Positions 1-7,733 of a stretch of DNA of 64,000 nucleotides are shown here, piece after piece. The translations under genes and the position numbers were made by a program. Location of the stretch: positions 1 through 64,000 of the forward strand of contig NZ_JAMWZB010000009.1 in the NCBI RefSeq assembly GCF_024305035.1, given 5' to 3'. This DNA comes from Algoriphagus sp. Its GTDB lineage: Bacteria > Bacteroidota > Bacteroidia > Cytophagales > Cyclobacteriaceae. The notes below the pieces were generated by a model that saw only the letters and a list, made by a program, of their open reading frames with translations, did not search any database and was not told where the DNA came from. Position 1 is the first letter of the stretch, and each line of letters begins with the position of its first letter.

Positions 1-127
1 TTTTTAATTGACCTGGATTAATCCGTCTCGGATAGTCCAAGCTGTTTCTTTTTCCCTTAGCCAATAAATTCCGGCCTTTGTCAGCAACATCCTTGCTGTT
101 TTTGAGTTGACATAAAAAAGTCATACC

Positions 128-601
128 ATGAAAAAGATCAAACCTGAACTTATTGCTGCAATCGAGCGAACGGCAAAAAAACTAAAAGATGGAGCAGCTT
201 ATCAATGGGGACATATGGGCGCTTGCAACTGTGGGAATCTAGCCCAAGAATTAACTTACCTGAGTAAAGCAGAAATTCACCGCTATGCCATGGAGCGTTC
301 CGGGGACTGGAACGATCAGTTGTTGGAATTTTGTCCCAGTAGTGGATATCCCTTGGATTTAATCATTGAAAAAATGCTTGATTACGGGTTAAGCCTTGAT
401 GACCTCCGCCATCTAGAGCGTTTGTCTTCCCCGGAAGTTCTTCAAGCCATTCCATTTGAGCGGAGAAATTCGCTGAGCAAAAACAGCAAAGAAGACGTTA
501 TCCTTTACCTTCAAACTTGGGCTAAATTACTGACCAATCAATGGGCTACGGCACAACAAATTGAAGATTTGTCCTTGGCTGAAAAAAAATTAGCGGACTA
601 G
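128..601 (+). CDS. Conserved hypothetical protein, 157 aa
   Basis: I do not recognise the family. The product is a soluble, mostly helical protein with no signal peptide or membrane segment. Its one striking local feature is a Cys-Asn-Cys-Gly motif at residues 33-36, just after a Trp-Gly-His, which could bind a metal or be redox active (inference only). The ATG start is the first in frame. It stands alone: the next gene is a small acidic protein 70 bases downstream on the same strand. Confidence 0.75.
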   Translation: MKKIKPELIAAIERTAKKLKDGAAYQWGHMGACNCGNLAQELTYLSKAEIHRYAMERSGDWNDQLLEFCPSSGYPLDLIIEKMLDYGLSLDDLRHLERLSSPEVLQAIPFERRNSLSKNSKEDVILYLQTWAKLLTNQWATAQQIEDLSLAEKKLAD

Positions 602-670
602 ATATTGCGCTAATTGATTTTTTAATTTATTTCGTGTTGTCAATACTAAATAACCGATTTAAAGACCACT

Positions 671-859
671 ATGGAGGATTTTGAAGAAGATTTCGACGAA
701 TTTGATGACTTCGAAGATGAGGACGATTTCGAGTCTGAATTTGAAGATGATTATGATTTGGACGAGGAAAACGAATTTGTGGATGACAACATCATGGATT
801 TTGATGAAGATGACGAATTCGAAGATGATTTGGAGGACGATTTCGAGGATGATTTGTAA
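671..859 (+). CDS. Extremely acidic small protein, 62 aa
   Basis: By my count 41 of 62 residues are Asp or Glu and there is not one Lys, Arg or His. Phe and a few Leu are spaced regularly among the acids. Such proteins are usually disordered and may bind basic partners or cations (inference). The same DNA also gives open frames in two other readings (681-893 plus and 659-922 minus), an expected by-product of the GAN-rich repeats. I prefer this frame because it starts with ATG, ends in a double stop TAATAA and has a coherent composition. No named family is recognised. Confidence 0.55.
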   Translation: MEDFEEDFDEFDDFEDEDDFESEFEDDYDLDEENEFVDDNIMDFDEDDEFEDDLEDDFEDDL

Positions 860-948
860 TAATTTCAGAGTCGATGGGCCTGTGACTTGGTAAATTCCCG
901 CTTTGAATTTATCTTCGGGCACTCATTTAGACATTAAAAGATCAAATC

Positions 949-1098
949 ATGATTTTACTAGATATCTTCAGTTCACCCATCGCCTCAGGAGCTCAGTTAT
1001 TTATTTTAATAGTTTGTATCCTAATCGGTTTAGGAGCAGGACTTTCTGCAATAGATGCTCGGAGCACCTTTTCCAAGAGCAAGAAAAATAATCATTGA
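949..1098 (+). CDS. Single-pass membrane peptide, 49 aa
   Basis: A short gene starting with ATG at 949 encodes a peptide with one strongly hydrophobic segment (about residues 16-34, rich in Ile, Leu and Gly) followed by a basic tail of Ser, Lys and Asn. The topology therefore suggests an inner-membrane peptide with a cytoplasmic C-terminus. A strong intrinsic terminator begins 16 bases after the stop codon, which supports a real transcription unit ending here. No family is recognised. Confidence 0.5.
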   Translation: MILLDIFSSPIASGAQLFILIVCILIGLGAGLSAIDARSTFSKSKKNNH

Positions 1099-1114
1099 TC
1101 AATTCAAAAAACTT

Positions 1115-1142
1115 AAAAAGGAGACTAAACAGTCTCCTTTTT
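1115..1142 (+). terminator. Intrinsic terminator after the 49-aa membrane peptide
   Basis: The arms AAAAAGGAGACT and AGTCTCCTTTTT form a perfect 12-base stem around the loop AAAC and end in a T tract. Confidence 0.85.
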
Positions 1143-1159
1143 TTATATCCATCGTTTAA

Positions 1160-1591
1160 ATGAAAGCACAAAACTTCGAGAATCACGCGCGTTACTACCT
1201 CTTTCATCATTTTGTCCTAACTCCGCTCACGTTGATTTACTTGGGGTACACCCTGTATACCATCAACCAGCATGAGTCTGTAAGTGAGGCCATTCAGTCG
1301 CTTCTTTTGGCCGTAATCCTGTTACTTATACCCCTTCTTTCCAGAATTTATGCACTCAAAAACCAAAACCGGATCATCGTGATGGAAATGCGACAACGCT
1401 ACTTTGAATTGACCGGAAAGCGATTTGAGCCAAAGGAACAGAAGCTGAAAACGGGTCAAATCATCGCTTTACGTTTTGCCTCTGATGAAGAATTAATTCC
1501 ACTTATGGAACAGGCAATTCTGGAAAACTTGACGAACAAAGCGATCAAAAGAGCCATCAAAAACTGGAGACCTGACTACCGGAGAGTCTAA
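1160..1591 (+). CDS. DUF6526 family membrane protein
   Basis: This 143-residue protein resembles the Bacteroidota DUF6526 family, which begins with a conserved N-terminus rich in Asn, His and Tyr. Two hydrophobic segments lie at about residues 17-35 and 45-62. A basic cytoplasmic C-terminal half follows, ending in a run of Lys and Arg. The function is unknown. It starts 18 bases after a terminator, so it has its own promoter or depends on read-through. Its stop overlaps the convergent glycerate kinase stop by 4 bases. Confidence 0.75.
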   Translation: MKAQNFENHARYYLFHHFVLTPLTLIYLGYTLYTINQHESVSEAIQSLLLAVILLLIPLLSRIYALKNQNRIIVMEMRQRYFELTGKRFEPKEQKLKTGQIIALRFASDEELIPLMEQAILENLTNKAIKRAIKNWRPDYRRV

Positions 1592-2685
1592 ACTCGCCAC
1601 TCTTTTTCCAAAGCCTGAATCAACTTTTTTTTGGCAATTTCTTTCACATCAGGGTCAGAAAAATCTAATTCGGGAAGCCTAATCACCTGATCAAATCCGG
1701 CTGATAGCGCTTCGGCTCCCGAGCTAATCAGAGCGATTTTTTTTCGATGGGATTTCGCCATTTTCAAGAGCTCAAAACAGGCCTTTCCCCCACTCGACTG
1801 GGCATCATACTTTCCCTCTCCAGTGATGATCCAATCGGCTTGTTGAATTGCACTTTCTAATTGAGTCAACTCAAAGAAATAGTTGGATCCAAAATGAATT
1901 TGAACGGGGAAAAAGAAACTCAAACCCAACGCAATTCCTCCAGCTGCTCCAAATCCCTTTTGATCGATGAAATTCCTTTTGACTTTCTTTCTCATCAGAT
2001 CAATGTTGCTTTGGCATTGCCTTTCAAAGGCTTCCTCATCCTGCGGCTTCAATCCCTTTTGCGCCCCAAAAACAGAAATGGCACCCTGAGAACCTAAAAA
2101 GTAATTGTTCACGTCACAAAGGCAGGTGAACTTGATCGTTGGCTTGGTCGGAATCAGCTGAATAAAACGGGCATTTTTACCAAACTGACTGGTAAATGGA
2201 ATCAATTCTCTCCCCTTATCATCTAAAAAAATACAGCCCAAAGCATGTAACATACCCATCCCCAGGTCAATGGTGGCACTGCCTCCCAAACCCAATACAA
2301 GCTCCTTGGCACCTAATTCAGTGGCTTTTCGAATTAAAAGCCCCGTACCAAAGGTCGATGTAATCCAGGGGTCTTTTTCAAATTCTTTTAAAACACCAAT
2401 ACCCGAGGCTGAAGAAACATCCAAATAAGCCATTTTGGATTTAGGATCAACTCCGAGATTTGCACAGATCGGCCTTCCCAGTACATCCAAAGTCCAAATG
2501 GAATGACGTTCCAGCTTTAAATAGTGACTGATCAACTGGCATGTTCCGTCCCCACCATCCGCAATGGGATGCAATGAAACTTGGGCACTCGGGGCCTTTT
2601 TTAAAATCACCTGCTCGATGATACTCCCAGCTTCAGAGGCGCTCAGGGTACCTTTAAAAGCATTAGGAGCAATCAGAATTTTCAT
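1588..2685 (-). CDS. Glycerate kinase (GlxK/GarK-type)
   Basis: The enzyme phosphorylates D-glycerate, feeding serine, glyoxylate or sugar-acid carbon into glycolysis. The 365-residue length matches the bacterial family. Hallmarks are the N-terminal Asn-Ala-Phe-Lys-Gly-Thr-Leu segment (residues 8-14), an Asp-Gly-Gly-Asp-Gly-Thr motif at about 43-48, a Gly-rich GLGGSATIDLG motif at 132-142, and TGEGKYDAQS near residue 290. Its ATG overlaps the stop of the upstream AGCS transporter gene by 4 bases, so the two are an operon with probable translational coupling. It is the last gene of that unit. Confidence 0.93.
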   Translation of the reverse strand: MKILIAPNAFKGTLSASEAGSIIEQVILKKAPSAQVSLHPIADGGDGTCQLISHYLKLERHSIWTLDVLGRPICANLGVDPKSKMAYLDVSSASGIGVLKEFEKDPWITSTFGTGLLIRKATELGAKELVLGLGGSATIDLGMGMLHALGCIFLDDKGRELIPFTSQFGKNARFIQLIPTKPTIKFTCLCDVNNYFLGSQGAISVFGAQKGLKPQDEEAFERQCQSNIDLMRKKVKRNFIDQKGFGAAGGIALGLSFFFPVQIHFGSNYFFELTQLESAIQQADWIITGEGKYDAQSSGGKACFELLKMAKSHRKKIALISSGAEALSAGFDQVIRLPELDFSDPDVKEIAKKKLIQALEKEWRV

Positions 2686-4034
2686 TTTTCCGCCTTCATC
2701 CGATTGAAATAATCATGGTAGGCCGCTTTTACTTTAGGAGCCAGATAAATGGTGGAAATCATTGTCGGAATGGCCATGATGGCATACATCCCATCGACCA
2801 AACTCACCACTACTTCCAAAGAGGCCACCGCACCGACCACAATGGTAATCAAGTAGAAGTAATTGTAATAATTTGCCTTTTCTGCACCAAATAAATAATT
2901 AAAACACTTATGCCCGTAGTAGGAATAGGTAAACATGGTGGATAAAGCAAAAATCAAAACGGCCAACATCAAAAGGTACTTACCGATTCCTGGAAGAGCG
3001 GTTTCAAAGGCATTCAGGGTCAATCGGACGCCATCTGCCTCGGTGCTTTGCCATACGCCTGTGAGCATAATTACTAAAGCGGTTAAGGTACAAACCACCA
3101 CGGTATCGATAAAGGGGCCCAACATGGCAATCAATCCCTCACGGATAGGTTCTCTATTTTTAGAAGCCCCATGAACCATGGGTGCAGTACCGATTCCAGC
3201 CTCATTGGAAAATGCAGCTCTTCGTGCTCCGGTAATAATCACGGCCCCTACCACACCTCCTGCGGCAGCCTCGCCGGTGAAGGCATCAGTAACGATCTTT
3301 AAAAGCATTTCAGGAACATCTCCCACATATTTGAATACAATGATGAGGACAGACACAAAATATAAGCCCACCATAAAAGGGACCAACTTAGAAGCGACAG
3401 TAGCAATTCGCTGAATACCTCCTAGAATGACAATGGCAACCAAAACCATCATGGTTATGCCGATGATCCATTTGGTTGTTTCCCCTGTAGAAATACCCGA
3501 AGGCTCAAGCATCACCGCCCGAAATACAGCCGATAGCTGATTGGCTTGAAATATCGCCAAAAGGCCTATCACCCCAGCCACGCAGAAAATCACCGAAAGG
3601 AATTTCCATTTTTTCCCCATTCCTTCTTCGATCACATACATGGGACCTCCTTGGACTACCCCGGCAGAATCTTTTCCCCGATACATAATCGAAAGACTAC
3701 AGCTGTAAAATTTGGTAGCCATCCCAACAAAAGCCGAAACCCACATCCAAAAAATGGCACCTGGACCTCCCATATTGATCGCAATGGCTACCCCACTGAT
3801 ATTACCCAAGCCTACCGTTGCGGCAATGGCAGCAGATAAGGCCTGAAAAGAGGTGATCTGACCCGGAGCCAAATCATCATCGTATTTTCCACTTAGCAAA
3901 CCAATGGCATGACCGATTTTTCGAAAAGGAACAAATCCAGAGTGAATTAAAAGAATCAATCCCCCACCCATTAGTAACAATAACATCGGTGTGCCCCAAA
4001 TCCAGTTGGCAAAATAAATTATAATGTCTCCCAT
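2682..4034 (-). CDS. Sodium:alanine/glycine symporter, AGCS family
   Basis: A 450-residue polytopic inner-membrane protein with about ten hydrophobic segments. The AGCS signature is clear near residues 74-100, where GLGNISGVAIAI is followed by a Gly-Pro-Gly-containing loop. The family imports alanine or glycine with sodium. Transcription runs leftwards into glycerate kinase with overlapping stop and start codons. A plausible link is that imported amino-acid carbon reaches glycerate through serine, but substrate specificity cannot be read from the sequence. Confidence 0.93.
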   Translation of the reverse strand: MGDIIIYFANWIWGTPMLLLLMGGGLILLIHSGFVPFRKIGHAIGLLSGKYDDDLAPGQITSFQALSAAIAATVGLGNISGVAIAINMGGPGAIFWMWVSAFVGMATKFYSCSLSIMYRGKDSAGVVQGGPMYVIEEGMGKKWKFLSVIFCVAGVIGLLAIFQANQLSAVFRAVMLEPSGISTGETTKWIIGITMMVLVAIVILGGIQRIATVASKLVPFMVGLYFVSVLIIVFKYVGDVPEMLLKIVTDAFTGEAAAGGVVGAVIITGARRAAFSNEAGIGTAPMVHGASKNREPIREGLIAMLGPFIDTVVVCTLTALVIMLTGVWQSTEADGVRLTLNAFETALPGIGKYLLMLAVLIFALSTMFTYSYYGHKCFNYLFGAEKANYYNYFYLITIVVGAVASLEVVVSLVDGMYAIMAIPTMISTIYLAPKVKAAYHDYFNRMKAEK

Positions 4035-4130
4035 TGATCAGGTAATAGAATTAGCGTTTAATTTTCGATTTAACTTCCATATTACTGCATTTTTGACAAA
4101 AATCATCGAATTCAGGATACTTTGACCAAT

Positions 4131-4163
4131 AAAAAAACCCGACAGACTCCTTGTCCATCGGGT
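4131..4163 (-). terminator. Terminator downstream of the GH20 gene
   Basis: On the minus strand ACCCGATGGACA is followed by TGTCGGGT and a run of seven T. The stem closes the leftward GH20 transcript before the AGCS promoter region. Confidence 0.75.
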
Positions 4164-4181
4164 GTATTTCTTCTAAGGCCT

Positions 4182-5795
4182 TTATTCCCAATCCACTAAA
4201 GGGGATTTATAAAACCCAATGCCTTGATTGTCCCAACGCTTGCCCATCACTCGGATCCGAGATTGAAAGCTTTCCCAATTCCGGGTTGAGGCAGGACTCC
4301 ATGCCACTTCGGCCGAGGCAGCTATCCGGGGAAAAACCAGGTATTCCATATCGGCTCTGTTTTCCACTGTTTCTGTCCAAAGTGGTGCTTCTACGCCTAG
4401 GATACTGGGTTTCGAAATTCCCGATACATACGTGGCCGGATCCCACAAATAGGCAGAGTCCAATTCAATATAAGCTGCCCAATGCAGGCCGATTCGGGTA
4501 GTGGAATCATATTGCATGTCCAGATAGGCCTTTTTGGCAGGAGACATAAGGACTTTATTGCCCTGGGCTACAGCTAGTTTGGCATTTTCCTCCAGCGCCC
4601 AAAATTGGGCAACGTTCCCTTCCAGCAGTTCACTTGTCGCCACTTCATCCCAGCCGATGCTAATTTTACCGTGTTCTTTGACAATTTGTTGGGCACGTTC
4701 AATGAAATACACGTAATCCTCCTTGGCAGTTACATGGGACTCATCCCCTCCAATGTGAAAATAAGGTCCGGGCGTAATTTGAGAAATCTCCCGAACCACA
4801 TCTTCAATAAACGCATAGGTCAAATCCAAGTCTGTATCCAATGTGCTAAAGCCTACTTCGGTTCCGGTGTAAAGCTCCGCAGCTTCCCGAGTAATATTGG
4901 AGCCTTTAAATTCATCTTCGGCTTTCTCCACTGTTTTGGTGACCGTCTCATAATCCCCATCAGGAAGATTGATTCCTGGATTTAGCTCCCCATAGGATGC
5001 TAAAATCGCATTGGTATGTCCGGGCATGTCTATTTCTGGCACGATGGTGATAAACCGCTCGGCTGCATAGCGGACAATTTCCTTGTAATCTTCTTGGGTA
5101 TAAAAACCACCTTCTCCGCCACCCACTTCGGTTTGAGCACCGATTTGGGTTAACTTGGGCCAAGACTTGATTTCAATTCGCCAGCCTTGATCATCGGAAA
5201 GGTGGAGATGCAGGTAATTGAGTTTCAAATTTGCCATTTGGTCCAAATAATGTTTGACGTCTTCGACTGAAAAAAAGTGTCGAGACACATCCAGCATTGA
5301 CCCCCGGTAAGCATAAGCGGGTTGATCTTGGATTTGACCGGCTGGAATCTCCACGGCATTCAAGCCGGTATTTTCTGCAAAAATTTCTACCGGCATGGCT
5401 TGGAGCAGCGTTTGTACACCATAGAAAATTCCCGAAGGAGAATTTGCAGAGATCAAAAGCTCATCTTCCTTAATAGTCAGCTCATACGATTCATCTGCTG
5501 AATCATTTCCATTGAGCTGAAATTTGATGGCTCCAGATTCGGTGCCCACTTCCAGTTTAAACCCTAATGACCTTGCAATTTGCTCATTAAAATAATCGGC
5601 GATCCCTGCTAGACGTTCGTCATTGGTTGAGAGTTGAATTCCCTGTTCGGCAGTTAACCTAAATGAGCCTGAACTAGAGGACACCTGTACTGGATGGGGA
5701 ACAAAACCGCGTTCGGAGAGCTCATTTTTCGATTTGTTGCAAGCAAACATCGATAAGGAAAAGCCTAGAGCAACCAGTGCGTATAAATTCTTCAT
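4182..5795 (-). CDS. Beta-N-acetylhexosaminidase, GH20, lipoprotein
   Basis: This protein hydrolyses terminal N-acetylglucosamine or N-acetylgalactosamine from chitin-type or glycan oligosaccharides. A signal peptide ends at Cys19, so it is probably a surface or periplasmic lipoprotein. A GH20b-like N-terminal domain covers about residues 30-160, then the catalytic barrel starts at the Tyr-Arg-Gly segment near 163. The catalytic Asp-Glu pair is D351-E352 in HIGGDESH. The barrel is complete and 537 residues is normal. It is monocistronic with a terminator directly downstream. Confidence 0.94.
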   Translation of the reverse strand: MKNLYALVALGFSLSMFACNKSKNELSERGFVPHPVQVSSSSGSFRLTAEQGIQLSTNDERLAGIADYFNEQIARSLGFKLEVGTESGAIKFQLNGNDSADESYELTIKEDELLISANSPSGIFYGVQTLLQAMPVEIFAENTGLNAVEIPAGQIQDQPAYAYRGSMLDVSRHFFSVEDVKHYLDQMANLKLNYLHLHLSDDQGWRIEIKSWPKLTQIGAQTEVGGGEGGFYTQEDYKEIVRYAAERFITIVPEIDMPGHTNAILASYGELNPGINLPDGDYETVTKTVEKAEDEFKGSNITREAAELYTGTEVGFSTLDTDLDLTYAFIEDVVREISQITPGPYFHIGGDESHVTAKEDYVYFIERAQQIVKEHGKISIGWDEVATSELLEGNVAQFWALEENAKLAVAQGNKVLMSPAKKAYLDMQYDSTTRIGLHWAAYIELDSAYLWDPATYVSGISKPSILGVEAPLWTETVENRADMEYLVFPRIAASAEVAWSPASTRNWESFQSRIRVMGKRWDNQGIGFYKSPLVDWE

Positions 5796-6201
5796 TTGTC
5801 TTTTGGGTGTTGGTAATTGGGTAAACTTAATTCAAATTTTTAAGAATCTTTTTTTTACTCCTAAAAATATTTAAAAAAGAAAGCCTTAAGCGCCCAAATG
5901 GTTTTTGGGTAGAAGTCCTTGGCAGCTACCCGAAAACCTTTGGTCACATTTTTCAACGAGTCCATCGGTAAATAAAAAGATTTTGATAATTTGAAACAGG
6001 AATTGTTCTCCGGATGAATCTTGGGAAAATCTAGCATTCCTCTAACTCAACCCTTCCTTTGAAAATTTAACGACTAAAACCTAGGCTTACTTACCTGAAC
6101 CTTCCGAGCTGAATTTAGATCCGCTCGTTTCGCATGGGTCGAGCCAGGGATAATCCAAAACCGTAAACTTTATTCCAATCATTTTCAATACAGTAATTAA
6201 C
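5796..6201. other. 406-bp divergent intergenic region
   Basis: This gap holds the upstream regions of the leftward GH20 gene and the rightward oxidoreductase gene. I see no full TAnnTTTG box at a suitable distance from either start, no strong hairpin and no repeat. The only coding signal is a possible 34-residue minus-strand frame, listed separately. Confidence 0.4.
5861..5965 (-). CDS. Possible small peptide, 34 aa
   Basis: An ATG-initiated minus-strand frame encodes a basic, aromatic-rich peptide (begins MDSLKNVTKGF, ends FFFKYF). It has the look of an amphipathic helix with a hydrophobic C-terminus. It lies inside the 406-base gap upstream of the GH20 gene and in the same direction. Nothing but composition supports it, and chance is quite possible at this length. 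Confidence 0.25.
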   Translation of the reverse strand: MDSLKNVTKGFRVAAKDFYPKTIWALKAFFFKYF

Positions 6202-7659
6202 ATGAAAGAACATCAACCCCAATCAGGAAACTCGCGAAGAAACTTTATCAAAGGCTCTACCTTGGCCTTGGCCGGCTTTTACATTGTTCCCAGACATGTT
6301 TTAGGTGGACCGGGCTTTATCGCTCCCAGTGACCGCTTGAGAGTGGCGGGAATCGGAATCGGCGGAATGGGCTACAATGACGTAAGTGGAGTTTACCGAA
6401 GTGGAAAAGTGGATATGGTTGCCTTGTGCGATGTGGATGACACCCGAGGCAAACGTGCCCGAGAGGACCATCCCAAAGCTCCCTATTACAAAGATTTTCG
6501 GGTAATGCTGGAAAAGGAAGAAAAAAACATCGATGCGGTGACCGTCTCCACTCCTGATCACATGCATGCCGTCCAGGCAATGATGGCCATGAAGATGGGC
6601 AAACACGTCTATGTGCAAAAACCACTTTCCCATGATATTTATGAGGCAAGAATGCTCACCGAGGCAGCGGATCAATATCAAGTCGTTACCCAGATGGGAA
6701 ATCAGGGATCTTCTGGAGAGGGCGTTCGCAAAATGGTGGAATGGTACAATGCCGGATTGATCGGAGAGGCTACCAAAGTTTACTCTTGGACCAATCGTCC
6801 GGTATGGCCACAAGGAATTCCTTGGCCCCAAAATCCGGTTAGTCCGCCGGCCGATTTGGATTGGGACCTTTGGCTAGGTACCGCCCCGTACAAAGATTAT
6901 GTAGGCAACTTGGTTCCTTTCAATTGGCGAGGTTGGTGGGATTATGGCACTGGAGCCTTGGGCGACATGGCCTGCCATATTATGGAGCCTCCCTTCCGTG
7001 TGTTGGGCTTGGGCTATCCTAAATCTGCCGAATGCTCAGTAGGATCTGTTTATGTGGGGGAATTCCAACGGGGATATTTCCCGGACAGCTGCCCTCCTTC
7101 CTCACACATTACCTTAAGATTTGATCGTCCGGGTAAGGATGATTTGGAGTTTCACTGGATGGATGGTGGAATCCAGCCAATGCGCCCCGAAGAACTTGGT
7201 CCCAACGAACAAATGGGTGATGGAGGAAATGGGGTCATCATCGAAGGCACAAAAGGAAAAATGATGTGCTCCACCTATGGTGCCGATCCTAAATTATTAC
7301 CCACTTCAAGAACAGAAGAAGTCTCAGTCCCGGAAACCGAATACCGAGTTCCTGATGGAGATAGGGGCCACTACAACAATTGGGTAGAAGCCTGCATCGG
7401 CGGATATGGATCAAAGCAATACGATCAATTGAGTTCGCCTTTCTCTGTAGCCGGACCCTTGACCGAGTCCGTTTTAATGGGCAACCTAGCCATCCGAAGC
7501 TATGATTACCGGGTTCCCCGAGATGGAAATCCCGATCAGTTTGACTATCCGGGACGAGGAATTAAACTTGTCTGGGACGGCCCAAATATGAAGGTGACTA
7601 ATTTTGAACCGGCCAACCAATTTGTAAAGCGGGTGTATCGGGGCGATTTTACACTCTAA
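6202..7659 (+). CDS. Gfo/Idh/MocA family oxidoreductase, Tat-exported
   Basis: A 485-residue NAD(P)-dependent dehydrogenase-like protein. The N-terminus carries a twin-arginine motif (RRNFIKG, from residue 12) and a hydrophobic segment, so it is probably exported folded with its cofactor bound. The Rossmann motif GIGIGGMG follows at residues 50-57, and the family's Lys-Pro motif is present as VQKPLSHD near residue 138. The C-terminal half is the usual Gfo/Idh/MocA C domain. In Bacteroidota such exported members act on sugars or glycosides; the substrate here is not predictable. Monocistronic. Confidence 0.92.
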   Translation: MKEHQPQSGNSRRNFIKGSTLALAGFYIVPRHVLGGPGFIAPSDRLRVAGIGIGGMGYNDVSGVYRSGKVDMVALCDVDDTRGKRAREDHPKAPYYKDFRVMLEKEEKNIDAVTVSTPDHMHAVQAMMAMKMGKHVYVQKPLSHDIYEARMLTEAADQYQVVTQMGNQGSSGEGVRKMVEWYNAGLIGEATKVYSWTNRPVWPQGIPWPQNPVSPPADLDWDLWLGTAPYKDYVGNLVPFNWRGWWDYGTGALGDMACHIMEPPFRVLGLGYPKSAECSVGSVYVGEFQRGYFPDSCPPSSHITLRFDRPGKDDLEFHWMDGGIQPMRPEELGPNEQMGDGGNGVIIEGTKGKMMCSTYGADPKLLPTSRTEEVSVPETEYRVPDGDRGHYNNWVEACIGGYGSKQYDQLSSPFSVAGPLTESVLMGNLAIRSYDYRVPRDGNPDQFDYPGRGIKLVWDGPNMKVTNFEPANQFVKRVYRGDFTL

Positions 7660-7670
7660 ATTACAGGATC

Positions 7671-7702
7671 AACAAAAAGGGGGCAGATGTCCCCTTTTTG
7701 TT
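7671..7702. terminator. Bidirectional terminator between convergent genes
   Basis: AACAAAAAGGGG and CCCCTTTTTGTT form a perfect 12-base stem with an 8-base loop. It has T tracts in both orientations and sits between the oxidoreductase and OmpA genes. Confidence 0.85.
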
Positions 7703-7733
7703 GACATTCATTTAACCTAACCAGGAGTAAAAA

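Noticed and set aside
1-124. Minus-strand frame open from an ATG at 124 to the left edge
   Set aside because: It would start 3 bases from the ATG of the divergent gene at 128, leaving no room for either promoter. At 41 codons it may be chance; sequence to the left would settle it.
659-922. Open frames on the minus strand (659-922) and in a second plus frame (681-893) over the acidic gene
   Set aside because: They arise from the GAN-rich repeats of the acidic gene. Their products are low-complexity Ile/Phe/Val or Met/Ile/Thr strings with no coherent start context.
6301-6831. 176-codon minus-strand frame inside the Gfo/Idh/MocA gene
   Set aside because: It is antisense to a clearly identified enzyme, and its product has a His/Ser-rich composition typical of shadow frames.
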